From Chloroflexota bacterium (GTDB lineage: Bacteria; Chloroflexota; Anaerolineae; Anaerolineales; UBA11858): a DNA stretch of 39,526 nucleotides. Numbering within the stretch: the first letter of the stretch is position 1; each line of letters starts with the position of its first letter. The notes under the pieces were generated by a model, which was given only the letters and a program-made list of their open reading frames with translations, did no database searches and had not been told where the DNA came from. The translations under genes were made by a program, and so were the position numbers. The stretch lies in NCBI GenBank assembly GCA_003648195.1, contig QMOK01000003.1:1-39526 (forward strand). Reading direction: 5' to 3'. Shown here in pieces: positions 27,893 to 37,171 of this stretch.

Positions 27893-28702
27893 TTATCGCT
27901 TCCTGAACCATACGGCATAAACCCCAAGTCCCACCCCGCCCAAAAGCAAAACAACACCCATCAACCCAAGCAAAGGCGACTTGCCAACATCTTCAGTAAT
28001 AGGCAAATTCTCTTCCACCGTTTCAGAATTAGCTTGAGCGCCAAAAGTAAGGTAAGAAATATCCCCTGCGGCCAACTCTACAGCGGTATTCAATACCATA
28101 GTTGGGTTATACCCTTCGGGAATAGCAGCACTAGCATTATAAGATCCCTCCTCTAAATTTTCAGTGCAAAAATAATCATCCCCCTCTACAGTATCTTCGG
28201 TGATAGAAACGGAGCCATCCCTGTTACTAATATTAATCGCCCCACCGGGTAAAGAATGTTCCTCTTCTTGGCGAATAGAATCGCCGTTCTCATCCTCAAA
28301 AACTAACACGCACAATGTTCCAAAACCCGGTTCAGGAGTTTCTGTAGGCATAGCTGGAGTAGCAGTGATAGCAAAAACCACGGTCGGCTCCACGACTTCT
28401 GCCGGCCCAGCCAACCCCAAAAACAATTCCTGCCCCGGAACAACCACTTCGTCTGCGCCAAGATTATTCAAAGCCCGCAAGTCAGCCACCGAAATCCCAG
28501 TAATGGCAGCTATACGCCACAAAGTATCTCCCTGCTTTATAATATAAATAATTCTCCCATCTGTCCCAGGTGTAGGGGTAGGAAAAGGAGTGAGCTGGTA
28601 CTGTGGAGCAGCTTGAACAGGCCCTTGCCAAACAACGCCCAACACAAGAAGAATAGCAAAGCCAAGGCCAAAAACAGTTTTTGTAAAAGTGAGTTTCTTC
28701 AT
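27893..28702 (-). CDS. LysM-domain membrane protein with SdrD-B-like domain
   Basis: Signal peptide, 'IYIIKQGDTLWRIAAITGISVADLRALNNLGADEVVVPGQEL' LysM, 'LVFEDENGDSIRQEEEHSLPGGAINI', C-terminal TM plus 'RKR'. Confidence 0.85.
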   Translation of the reverse strand: MKKLTFTKTVFGLGFAILLVLGVVWQGPVQAAPQYQLTPFPTPTPGTDGRIIYIIKQGDTLWRIAAITGISVADLRALNNLGADEVVVPGQELFLGLAGPAEVVEPTVVFAITATPAMPTETPEPGFGTLCVLVFEDENGDSIRQEEEHSLPGGAINISNRDGSVSITEDTVEGDDYFCTENLEEGSYNASAAIPEGYNPTMVLNTAVELAAGDISYLTFGAQANSETVEENLPITEDVGKSPLLGLMGVVLLLGGVGLGVYAVWFRKR

Positions 28703-28950
28703 ACCTTGATTATACCCATTCATTATGTTTTCTCCAAGGAGAGATTAAAAATGCTGAGAATTGGAGAAAAAAAGGCGGAGCGCCCGAGGAAGAGCAGTTC
28801 GCCAAAATAGGGCGGATAGGCGTGGGGGAGGGTACACGCAGACAATGGAATGTTGTGCAAGGGAGCAGGGCGAAAAGAAAATGGAACGAAAACATATCTC
28901 AAAAAAGTAAAAAATAGCGCAAAATGAGTTACAATAGACAAAATATAATC

Positions 28951-29081
28951 GTAACTACTCAGGCATGTCATTGCGAAGCGGTGTTTTCCCGCTGAAGCAA
29001 TCTCCTAGAGCGTCTGGGAGACTGCTTCGGGGCAAAAAACGCTCCTCGCAGTGACATTTCAAAGGTGGGCTGAGCAGTTAC
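28951..29081 (+). mobile_element. MITE family 2, copy 2 (131 bp)
   Basis: TIR GTAACTACTCAG...CTGAGCAGTTAC; perfect 8-bp TSD atataatc. Confidence 0.93.
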
Positions 29082-29138
29082 ATATAATCAACAGAATATC
29101 CCCTGATGCTAACCGCACTAAAAGGATAAAAAAGACCC

Positions 29139-30575
29139 ATGACCAAATATGAAACCGTAATCGGCCTCGAAACCCACATCCAACTAAACACCCAAAGTAA
29201 AATTTTCTGTTCCTGCAAAGCAGACTCTTGGGGAGATCCACCCAACACCAATATTTGTCCAGTATGCACAGGGCAACCGGGCGTACTACCCATTCCCAAC
29301 AAAGCTGTCATAAAAAAAGGCATCCTCCTCGCCGCAGCTATGAACTCTGAGATTCGCCCCGTTTCATTCTTCGATAGGAAAAACTACTTCTACCCCGACC
29401 TCCCCAAAGGGTACCAAATAACACAATACGACATGGCTCTTGGCAAGGGCGGGTATATGGACATTCCCACCATCAACGGAGAAACACGAAGAGTAACTAT
29501 CGAAAAATTGCACCTTGAAGAAGATGCGGGGAAAACCATCCACAAGCCTGGGCGCAGGTTGCTAGACTTCAATCGTTGCGGCGTCCCTCTTATAGAAATG
29601 GTGACCGGGCCAGACTTACGTTCTGCAGACGAAGCCGCCGAATACCTCACCCGCCTCCGGCAACTTCTGCGCTGGATTGGAGTCTCAGAAGCAGAGATGG
29701 AAAAAGGCCACCTCCGCTGCGATGCGAACGTATCCATTAGACCAATAGGCTCAACCGAGCTAAACCCCAAAATGGAAATCAAAAACGTTAACTCTATTGA
29801 ACACGTTCGCCACGCCATCAATGCAGAAGTCAAACGTCAAATCAAAGAAGTAGAAGCCGGACGCAAGATTACATCTTGGACGCTAGATTGGGATGAAGAC
29901 ACGCAAACCCTTTCTAAGATGCGCTCTAAAGAAACAGAAGCCGACTATCACTACTTTCGAGAGCCAGATTTACTGCCCGTGCGCTTAGACGCAGAAGAAA
30001 AAGATAAGGTCCTCGCTCAACTCCCTGAACTCCCCTTAAAGCGTCAAGCCCGCTTCGAGAAAGAATACGAACTTCCTACTTACAACGCAGAAATTTTAAC
30101 CAGTGAACGTGCGCTCTCCGATTATTTTGAAGCCACTGTTAAATTCTATCGGGGAGAAGCTAAACAGGTTTCCAATTGGATTATGAATGATGTACTCGGC
30201 ATCCTCAACGAACGTGGACTTTCCGCCCCGGAGCTTCAACTTACTCCCGAACGCCTGGCAAAAGTCATCATTCTCGTAGACAATAAAGTCATAAATACCT
30301 CTACGGGGAGAGATATTCTCCGCAAAGTAGAAAGCAGCGGCAAAGATCCCGCTCAAATTGTAGAAGAAGAAGGCTTAAGTCAGATGACCGACAACGCAGC
30401 CATTGAGAAAGTTTGCGCCGAAATTATTGAGGAAAACCCCTCTCAGGTGGAGCAATACCAAAATGGAAAGAAAATGGTCTTGGGCTGGCTCATTGGTCAG
30501 GTGATGGGAAAAACGCGCGGCAAAGCCGATCCTCAGGCAGTTAGAGCAATGTTGCAAAAATTACTATCCGATTAA
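29139..30575 (+). CDS. gatB: Asp-tRNA(Asn)/Glu-tRNA(Gln) amidotransferase subunit B
   Basis: 'YETVIGLETHIQLNTQSKIFCSC', 'NTNICPVCTGQPGVLPIPNKAVIKKGI', 'FDRKNYFYPDLPKGYQITQYD'. Confidence 0.98.
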   Translation: MTKYETVIGLETHIQLNTQSKIFCSCKADSWGDPPNTNICPVCTGQPGVLPIPNKAVIKKGILLAAAMNSEIRPVSFFDRKNYFYPDLPKGYQITQYDMALGKGGYMDIPTINGETRRVTIEKLHLEEDAGKTIHKPGRRLLDFNRCGVPLIEMVTGPDLRSADEAAEYLTRLRQLLRWIGVSEAEMEKGHLRCDANVSIRPIGSTELNPKMEIKNVNSIEHVRHAINAEVKRQIKEVEAGRKITSWTLDWDEDTQTLSKMRSKETEADYHYFREPDLLPVRLDAEEKDKVLAQLPELPLKRQARFEKEYELPTYNAEILTSERALSDYFEATVKFYRGEAKQVSNWIMNDVLGILNERGLSAPELQLTPERLAKVIILVDNKVINTSTGRDILRKVESSGKDPAQIVEEEGLSQMTDNAAIEKVCAEIIEENPSQVEQYQNGKKMVLGWLIGQVMGKTRGKADPQAVRAMLQKLLSD

Positions 30576-30617
30576 CGCCTATATTCTTAGACAATACCTA
30601 TGCCGCTAAATATTAAA

Positions 30618-30668
30618 CTTCAAGTCTCCGGCGCGGTTGTAAAAAACAGCCGTACCGGAGACTTGAAG
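30618..30668. repeat. Hairpin downstream of gatB
   Basis: CTTCAAGTCTCCGG...CCGGAGACTTGAAG, perfect 14-bp arms. Confidence 0.9.
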
Positions 30669-30682
30669 CGTCCGAGCAAAAC

Positions 30683-30790
30683 GCGGGGGAATGGCATCAC
30701 GTTAGCAGAGCGGCGAATACCAGCCCGAAGGGGAATTGGGCACGGGGGTTGCAGTGGGTTCGCTCTGGAGCGTCATGCCACTCCCCCAGC
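30683..30790. repeat. ~108-bp imperfect palindromic element
   Basis: gcgggggaatggcatcacg ... gcgtcatgccactcccccagc outer arms, AGAGCG/CGCTCT and GCCC/GGGC inner pairings. Confidence 0.65.
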
Positions 30791-30800
30791 ATTCACCCTC

Positions 30801-31223
30801 TCAATCAAGTTCTTGAGACATCATCGTCAACTTCACCCTTTCTGTCCAGCCCAAACTTTCCCAAAAATCCATGCCGTCTTTGTTATCCTCAAAAATGAAG
30901 AGATGGCATTTCTGAATGCCAATGCGGGTGAGGGCATATAAGCAACGCCCTACCAAGGAGCGTCCAAGACCTTGGTGGCGATAGTCGGGATGCACCATCA
31001 AATGATGAATATACCCCCGCCGGCCATCGTTTCCACACAAAACGGCTCCGGCTATCTCACCATTTTTCCAGGCCACGAAGCTCATGGATGGATTGCGCTT
31101 CAGGAATTTCTCAATTCCTGAATAAGAATCCGCTTGGCTCAATTCGATATCTTCGCTCATCTCCCAGAGCTGGTAAATTTTATCATAGTCTTTTAAGTTC
31201 ATTTCGTAAATTTCAAAATTCAT
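30801..31223 (-). CDS. GNAT family N-acetyltransferase
   Basis: 'GAVLCGNDGRRGYIHHLMVHPDYRHQGLGRSLVGRCLYAL' acetyl-CoA binding motif. Confidence 0.93.
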   Translation of the reverse strand: MNFEIYEMNLKDYDKIYQLWEMSEDIELSQADSYSGIEKFLKRNPSMSFVAWKNGEIAGAVLCGNDGRRGYIHHLMVHPDYRHQGLGRSLVGRCLYALTRIGIQKCHLFIFEDNKDGMDFWESLGWTERVKLTMMSQELD

Positions 31224-31299
31224 TGCATTTACTTCCTTGGATTCAACTCGGTGGGTGTTCCTCTTTTGTGAGTGCCCTTTTTTTATTTATACGGGTAAT

Positions 31300-32499
31300 C
31301 TAAATTATTTCAATCGCCATAGCAACCGCTTCTGCTCCGCCAAGGCAAAGGGAGGCTATGCCACGCTTAAGCCCACGATCTTTGAGGGCGTAGAGCAAGG
31401 TGGTCAGGACGCGGGCGCCACTGGCCCCAATTGGGTGTCCCAGAGCAATTGCTCCGCCGTGGACATTCACTTTTTCCCAATCCCAGCCTTGGCCGGTGAG
31501 GGCTTTTCCATCCGCTAAGACTTGAGCGGCAAAGGCTTCATTCAGCTCAATAAGATCAACGTCTTCCAATTTCCAGCCAGTTTTCTTAAGTAAAATGGGG
31601 ATGGCTTTTGCCGGCGCGTAGAAGAGATATTTTGGCTCTACGGCCGCATAGCTATAGGCTATAATTCGAGCCATAGGCGCAACCCCCATTTCTTCTGCTT
31701 TCGCAAGACTAGAGATAACAACAGCCGAAGCGCCATCGTTCAACCCCGGCGCATTCCCTGCCGTCACTTTTCCACCTTTGACGAAGGCCGGGCGCAATTT
31801 AGATAAGACTTCAATTGATGTGTCTCGGCGTGGTGTCTCATCGGTGTCAAAGATGGTCACTGCTCCTTTGCGGCCTTTCACTTCTACGGGAACAATTTCG
31901 GCCTTGAATTTGCCCTGGTCAATGGCATTGATGGCCTTTTGGTGGCTCTGGTAAGAAAATTCATCCATGGCTTCGCGAGAGATGCCATATTCTTCGGCGA
32001 TGAACTCTGCGGCATTACCCATGCTCCAATCTTCAAAGGGATCCCATAATCCATCTTTTAGAAGCGCGTCTGTAAGTTCAGTGTGACCAAATTTTAGTTT
32101 CCCTGTCCGTCCAGACACCAAATAGGGAACGCGGCTCATGTTCTCCATTCCACCAGCCACAAAAAGATCGGCATCACCAGCTTTAATTGCTTGCGCGGCC
32201 AGCATGGCGGATTTCAAGCCCGAACCACAAACTTTGTTGATGGTGAACGCCCCAACCGAAACCGGCAATCCAGAGAAAATGGCCGCTTGTCGGGCTGGGT
32301 TTTGCCCCAGACCAGCGGAAACGACATTTCCCATAATTACTTCGTGTATGTCTGTTGGTTGGGGAATAGCAGCGCGTTTGACGGCTTCGCGCACGACAAT
32401 TGCTCCTAGTTTTGGGGCAGGAATACCACTCAAAGATCCTTGGAAACGTCCAGAGGGCGTCCGCACCGCGCTAAGGATTACAGGGATATTACTCGTCAT
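31300..32499 (-). CDS. Acetyl-CoA C-acetyltransferase (thiolase)
   Basis: '[16 protein letters not shown]', '[17 protein letters not shown]', '[21 protein letters not shown]', '[18 protein letters not shown]'. Confidence 0.97.
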   Translation of the reverse strand: MTSNIPVILSAVRTPSGRFQGSLSGIPAPKLGAIVVREAVKRAAIPQPTDIHEVIMGNVVSAGLGQNPARQAAIFSGLPVSVGAFTINKVCGSGLKSAMLAAQAIKAGDADLFVAGGMENMSRVPYLVSGRTGKLKFGHTELTDALLKDGLWDPFEDWSMGNAAEFIAEEYGISREAMDEFSYQSHQKAINAIDQGKFKAEIVPVEVKGRKGAVTIFDTDETPRRDTSIEVLSKLRPAFVKGGKVTAGNAPGLNDGASAVVISSLAKAEEMGVAPMARIIAYSYAAVEPKYLFYAPAKAIPILLKKTGWKLEDVDLIELNEAFAAQVLADGKALTGQGWDWEKVNVHGGAIALGHPIGASGARVLTTLLYALKDRGLKRGIASLCLGGAEAVAMAIEII

Positions 32500-32810
32500 A
32501 GTTCATCCTCCTTGAGATAAAAATCAGTGATAAATTATTCCATCGTTTCAACACATGTTTCACGCTTCAATTCTCCAAAATTACTCTAGCGTCTACAGGA
32601 CAAGACGTAGATAGCCAGCGTTTTCGCCCCTATGCGTAATCAAGTTCGCTGCGTCATCATCTTATGCATATGTTCAGCAGGAGGGGGGAGAAATTGCATG
32701 AGGGGGGGCAAGTCGTTCGAAAAATGTTTTTAGGGGGATATGGTTTCGCTTTCATCTAATTGTAGCAGAAAACTCACAAATATGAAAAAATCTTTCCATT
32801 CAATTTCCCC

Positions 32811-32841
32811 TTGACAATTATAGAACATCTGTTCTATAATT
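32811..32841 (+). promoter_or_regulatory. Consensus -35/-10 promoter overlapped by a perfect 26-bp palindrome with GAACN4GTTC core
   Basis: TTGACA (32811-32816) - 18 nt - TATAAT (32835-32840); palindrome AATTATAGAACA-TC-TGTTCTATAATT at 32816-32841. Confidence 0.85.
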
Positions 32842-32918
32842 ATGTTCACATCCCTTACCCACGCCTCTCTGCGTTCCTGCCAAGCACGCAGGGAGGCGGT
32901 TAGTCACAAGGAGGAACC

Positions 32919-33620
32919 ATGAGCATTCCACTATTATCTAATAACTTCCGCGTCAAACGCGGCACATTATTCGGAGCCTTAATCATCACCGCCCTCATCG
33001 CCTTTGAAATCTTCAACTACAGCTCCACCGACTTCGCCCTCTCCGACCTGCTCGGAGAACTCAGCTTCTGGGGTCTAAACTGGGCCACAATTCTCGCCGT
33101 TGCCTTTTGCGGCATCGACTTCGCCGGTATTGCCCGGCTCTTCACCCCCGAACAAGGCGCGGACGAACCCGCCGAGGTCTGGTACCTCTTCGGCGCCTGG
33201 CTGCTGGCCGCCACCATGAACGCCATGCTCACCTGGTGGGGCGTCTCCATCGCCGTCCTCAACCACGAAAGCCTAGGCAACCCCGTTGTCGCCCCCGAAA
33301 CCCTGCTCAAAATAGTTCCCGTCTTTGTAGCCATTCTAGTTTGGCTCATTCGAGTGCTAATCATCGGCACATTCTCAATAGCGGGGGATAACCTCTTTAG
33401 CCAGGATGACCAAAAACTGCACCTCGCTGCTAACCGGAGAGAAACCATCACCTCACGAAGACCAGCGCCAGTTGCCACGGGCAGTCGTCTCTCCTCATCT
33501 CGGAGCGCACGGCCATCCTACAAGCCATCACCCAAACCAAGCTCACGCCCCCGCCCCGAACCCACCTACGAACCGCTCGCCGCACGCGGGCAGTCGCGCC
33601 AAGGCAAATCACAATTCTAA
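32919..33620 (+). CDS. Multi-TM membrane protein with Pro/Ser/Arg-rich tail
   Basis: AGGAGG RBS; hydrophobic segments followed by 'SRRPAPVATGSRLSSSRSARPSYKPSPKPSSRPRPEPTYEP'. Confidence 0.8.
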   Translation: MSIPLLSNNFRVKRGTLFGALIITALIAFEIFNYSSTDFALSDLLGELSFWGLNWATILAVAFCGIDFAGIARLFTPEQGADEPAEVWYLFGAWLLAATMNAMLTWWGVSIAVLNHESLGNPVVAPETLLKIVPVFVAILVWLIRVLIIGTFSIAGDNLFSQDDQKLHLAANRRETITSRRPAPVATGSRLSSSRSARPSYKPSPKPSSRPRPEPTYEPLAARGQSRQGKSQF

Positions 33621-33629
33621 AAGCCCACT

Positions 33630-34352
33630 ATGGATTACTATCCCGAACCTTCCGCCGAAGAGCGGGCGGCTTCCCCCGTAGGGGGCGGTTGCCTGCTTCT
33701 TCTTTTCCCACCCATCATAGTCGCCTTGCTCGCCTTTTTCACCTTTGGAGAAGTAAGCATCGCCGAAACAGCGCCCCTGCCCAGCCCCACGCCTACAATT
33801 GTCCCAGCCCAAGACGCGGAAGCAGAAACCGCAAAGGCGCAACCAACCGCATCCAGCGGTCAGTTGGCGCGTCTATTCACCCCAGAAGTGCTCTTTTGGG
33901 AAGAAGAAATTCTAAAATGGAGCGAGCAATACAAACTAAACCCAAACCTAGTAGCCACGGTAATGCAAATTGAATCCTGCGGAGACAAACAAGCGCGTTC
34001 TGGGGCGGGAGCAATGGGGTTATTTCAGGTGATGCCCTACCACTTCGCGGCGGGAGAAAACGCCTACCATCCGGGCACAAACGCCAAGCGCGGGCTGCAA
34101 TATTTGAGGGCCGCGCAAGAAAAGGGTGGGAGCGTGCGCATGGCTTTCGCCGGATACAATGGAGGGATCACAGGCGCGGCCCAAGGGGAGGCGTACTGGC
34201 CCGCTGAAACCAAACGCTACGTTTACTGGGGGATGGGCATCTACAAAGCCGCCAAAGCGGGAGATACCACCAGCGCGCGTCTGAACGAATGGCTAGCTAG
34301 TGGAGGGGCTAGCTTGTGCGCTCAGGCGGCAAGACGCCAGGGTTCGCAGTAA
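33630..34352 (+). CDS. Membrane-anchored lytic transglycosylase (SLT domain)
   Basis: N-terminal TM, TP linker, 'NLVATVMQIESCGDKQARSGAGAMGLFQVMPYHF' and 'AFAGYNGG'. Confidence 0.92.
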   Translation: MDYYPEPSAEERAASPVGGGCLLLLFPPIIVALLAFFTFGEVSIAETAPLPSPTPTIVPAQDAEAETAKAQPTASSGQLARLFTPEVLFWEEEILKWSEQYKLNPNLVATVMQIESCGDKQARSGAGAMGLFQVMPYHFAAGENAYHPGTNAKRGLQYLRAAQEKGGSVRMAFAGYNGGITGAAQGEAYWPAETKRYVYWGMGIYKAAKAGDTTSARLNEWLASGGASLCAQAARRQGSQ

Positions 34353-34480
34353 CGCCTGGAAGCGGTTCTACCATCCCCTGCGCGTTAAAACCTTTGGGGA
34401 ATAGCCTTAAGTTTGAAGATTGTTAGCACGTTTTTTGGGGGTTCTACGCCTTTGTTTTCCCCCATTCAGTTTAAATAAAT

Positions 34481-34512
34481 AAAACCGCTGGTTTAAGCCC
34501 AGCGGTTTTTTT
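34481..34512. terminator. Intrinsic terminator shared by the transglycosylase gene (+) and tRNA-Pro (-)
   Basis: AACCGCTGG-tttaagc-CCAGCGGTTTTTTT. Confidence 0.9.
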
Positions 34513-34513
34513 G

Positions 34514-34587
34514 TCGGGATGGAGGGATTTGAACCCACGGCCTCGCCGACCCGAACGGCGCGCGCTACCGGACTGCGCCACATCCCG
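34514..34587 (-). tRNA. tRNA-Pro (anticodon CGG)
   Basis: Reverse complement CGGGATGTGGCGCAGTCCGGTAGCGCGCGCCGTTCGGGTCGGCGAGGCCGTGGGTTCAAATCCCTCCATCCCGA; anticodon loop TTCGGGT; CCA not encoded. Confidence 0.93.
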
Positions 34588-34660
34588 ATGCGGCAAGATT
34601 ATATCTTAGGATAGGGAAGTGAGCAAGGCTGGCATATTGGGAAAATGGTGAATCGGTAAT

Positions 34661-35866
34661 TTACCGTTTTTCTTCAAGTGTGATGGGGCCAAAGAATGAA
34701 CGAAATTTTCCAAGGCGCTGATGATTGAGGGCTACAAGGCAGGCCAATAGTGTTGTGATTGGGACAGCGGCAATTAGCCCCAGAGAGCCAACGAAAGCGC
34801 GGACGATTTCCTCGGTTACAAATTCTAGGTTGAGAACGTAGCCTATTTGTTCTCCGCCTAGGCTGAACAGAAGCAGCATAGGAAGAGCGGCTCCTGCGTA
34901 GGCTAGCACCAGGGTGTTGACCGTGGCCGCGACATGGTCTTGCCCCACGCGCATAGATCGGGTGTATAGCTCTTTGAATTTCATGACAGGGTTTAGGATA
35001 TGAAGTTCAAAAGTTAATGAGGCTTGCATGATGACGAGGTCATCTAAGACGCCCAAGGCGCCGATAAGCATCCCACCCAGCACGAGGCCTCTAAGGTTGA
35101 TGCGCACATTAGATTGTTGAACCAAGAAGAGGGCGTTCTCGTTTCCGAAGCCGGTTAGGCGTGTTAAATCCACGAAAAAGTTGGCTAATAGCGCAGTCAC
35201 TATTAAGGAAAGGAGAGTGCCTAGAACAGCGGCGTGCGTTTTTAGCGTCCAGCCATAGATGAGGTAGAGAGACACGGCTAATAGGAAGAAGGCTCCGCTT
35301 ACACTGACCAGGACAGGATTTTTCCCTGCCAAGATTTGAGGGATGATGTACCAGAGGATAACGCCAAGACTGATTCCCATACCTATTAGGCTGCGTACAC
35401 CTTTCCATCCGCTAATGAGCACACTAAAGACTACGAATGTCCCGAATAGCCATAGAAGAGGGCGGGTGCGGACAAAGTCCATAAAGAATGTGTTGAGGTT
35501 TCCGGCGGGGTCTTGACCTACGGAGACGATGATTTGATTTCCGGCGCTTAAGTTCAGGCCTTCGGGGCGAGTTTGTTGTCTGCCGTAGTCTATTTCCATC
35601 TCTTGCCCTGCGAATTCGCCTTCTAATATTCGTATATTCAGGACTTGATAGGTTTGGGTGTGATTTCCAAGCTGAATCTCGCCTTCTTCTACAATGCCTA
35701 GAACTTCTGCCTTGACGGCGTCTTCTCCGAACCCAAGCGAGCTTTTAGTGTCCTCGGGTTGGTTTGCGGCTTGTTGGAGGTGAGGAATAAAATAGAGGAT
35801 GATAATTCCAGCTAGGATGACCACGCCGATTATAGAAAGTATGAAGAGGATGGTGCTTTTTTTCAT
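34661..35866 (-). CDS. YibE/F family membrane protein
   Basis: 'RTRPLLWLFGTFVVFSVLISGWKGVRSLIGMGISLGVILWYIIPQILAGKNPVLVSV' and 'GMLIGALGVLDDLVIMQASLTFEL' typical of YibE/F. Confidence 0.92.
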   Translation of the reverse strand: MKKSTILFILSIIGVVILAGIIILYFIPHLQQAANQPEDTKSSLGFGEDAVKAEVLGIVEEGEIQLGNHTQTYQVLNIRILEGEFAGQEMEIDYGRQQTRPEGLNLSAGNQIIVSVGQDPAGNLNTFFMDFVRTRPLLWLFGTFVVFSVLISGWKGVRSLIGMGISLGVILWYIIPQILAGKNPVLVSVSGAFFLLAVSLYLIYGWTLKTHAAVLGTLLSLIVTALLANFFVDLTRLTGFGNENALFLVQQSNVRINLRGLVLGGMLIGALGVLDDLVIMQASLTFELHILNPVMKFKELYTRSMRVGQDHVAATVNTLVLAYAGAALPMLLLFSLGGEQIGYVLNLEFVTEEIVRAFVGSLGLIAAVPITTLLACLVALNHQRLGKFRSFFGPITLEEKR

Positions 35867-35875
35867 ATAGTTTTT

Positions 35876-36550
35876 TTACCATTGATAGTATTGAGCTTGC
35901 GATTGAGGTTTCGCGAAAATTTTGGCGAGGATAACACCACTCATAAATCCGCCAATGTGTGCCCAGAAAGCGACTCCGCCTACATCGGGACCTCCCAGCG
36001 AGAGAACACCCTGGAAGAATTGGAGCAGAAACCAAGCTCCCAGCACCAGACTGGCTGGCAGCATTGTCATGCGCATGTAGAATCCGAGTGGAATTAGAGT
36101 TACTATCCGTTGCTGGGGATACAGAACCAGGTAAGCACCCAGCACGGCGGCTATGGCTCCACTGGCTCCTACGGTGGGGATCATGGAAGAAGGGTTGGTG
36201 ATGATGTGAACCAGAGAAGCAATCGTTCCGCCCAATAAATAGAAAATAATGAATTTGCCCTTGCCCATGGAGTCTTCAACGTTGTCGCCAAAAATCCATA
36301 GATAAAGCATATTGCCGAAGATGTGCGCTAATCCCGCGTGCATGAACATACTGGTGAAAATATCGGTCATATTTCCAATTGATAAATGGCTTGTAATTTG
36401 CGAGGGAATGAGCGCGAATTGATAAACGAACGCATCATTAGAAGGTCCAAGCATGGTCTGAAAAATGAAGACAAGCACATTGATGGCAATGAGCGCATAG
36501 GTGATGAGGGGAGTTGTTCTGGTAGGGTTTTTGTCTCGGATGGGAATCAT
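35876..36550 (-). CDS. Rhomboid family intramembrane serine protease
   Basis: 'MFMHAGLAHIFGNMLYLWIFG', 'GASGAIAAVLGAYL' (GxSG), 'FWAHIGGFMSG' His. Confidence 0.95.
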   Translation of the reverse strand: MIPIRDKNPTRTTPLITYALIAINVLVFIFQTMLGPSNDAFVYQFALIPSQITSHLSIGNMTDIFTSMFMHAGLAHIFGNMLYLWIFGDNVEDSMGKGKFIIFYLLGGTIASLVHIITNPSSMIPTVGASGAIAAVLGAYLVLYPQQRIVTLIPLGFYMRMTMLPASLVLGAWFLLQFFQGVLSLGGPDVGGVAFWAHIGGFMSGVILAKIFAKPQSQAQYYQW

Positions 36551-36660
36551 AGAAATATCCTTTTTTGTGTTTGTAGGTACGTTGAATTATACCGTAGGTT
36601 GGTATGTTGGTATATTGGGAAACTGTTTCTTTGCCTTTTCCATCTCCTCTGTTTCCTTTA

Positions 36661-36917
36661 CGGGAGCACTCAAAGGTTGTTGGAAAGCTCTGCCCCCTGT
36701 CAAGTGTAATTTGATAGGCTCGTTTTAGGGCATGGAATTGATTCCATGTTTACATGCGATTGCGGATTGAGAGGGGCTAAGGTTTAACCAACAACTTTTT
36801 AGCACACCCTCCTTTAGGGAGCACTAAAAGGTTGTTGGAAAAAATGTCACTTCGTCAGGGTAAATTGTAGCGGCATTAGAGGATTAACCAACAACTTTTT
36901 AGCACTCCCCTCCTTTA
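36661..36917. repeat. Two tandem inverted-repeat-bounded elements separated by TCCTTTA
   Basis: GGGAGCACTcAAAGGTTGTTGG...CCAACAACTTTTTAGCACaCCC / TCCTTTA / GGGAGCACTAAAAGGTTGTTGG...CCAACAACTTTTTAGCACTCCCC / TCCTTTA; a third TCCTTTA at 36654-36660. Confidence 0.85.
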
Positions 36918-37070
36918 CCTTCATCTTGACAGGCAACCAGCCTTTGGTAAACTAAGCCCATTATGACAAACAGACTTTTTGCCCTAACCCCCGTCCCTAG
37001 CAACCCAAAACTAAGATAATGTGCTTTCAGTCTTTGAGACGCGGGTAGGTTGCATATGTACTAAAGTGTG

Positions 37071-37107
37071 CCCTCTAGACTGGAAAGTCGGAGGGTTTTT
37101 TATTTTT
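37071..37107 (+). terminator. Intrinsic terminator in the proS 5' leader
   Basis: CCCTC-ta-GACT-GGAA-AGTC-g-GAGGG followed by TTTTTTATTTTT; no + strand gene nearby upstream. Confidence 0.8.
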
Positions 37108-37144
37108 AGACTTCCGAAGTCTCCGAGGCTTCGGAAGTCTAAAA
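37104..37144. repeat. Perfect 16-bp-arm hairpin between the leader terminator and proS
   Basis: TTTTAGACTTCCGAAG-tctccgagg-CTTCGGAAGTCTAAAA. Confidence 0.9.
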
Positions 37145-37171
37145 GGTCTGCCGACCAGAGGAGAACGAATT

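Noticed and set aside
28710-28971. Minus-strand ORFs of 61 and 82 aa upstream of the LysM protein
   Set aside because: Overlapping alternative frames in AT-rich intergenic DNA with low-complexity hydrophobic content; no support.
33017-33478. 153-aa minus ORF antisense to the membrane protein
   Set aside because: The + strand ORF has an AGGAGG RBS, a consensus promoter and TM periodicity; the antisense frame is a GC-bias by-product.
36386-36728. + strand ORFs over the rhomboid promoter and repeat region
   Set aside because: Antisense to rhomboid or within inverted-repeat elements; no RBS or recognisable domain.
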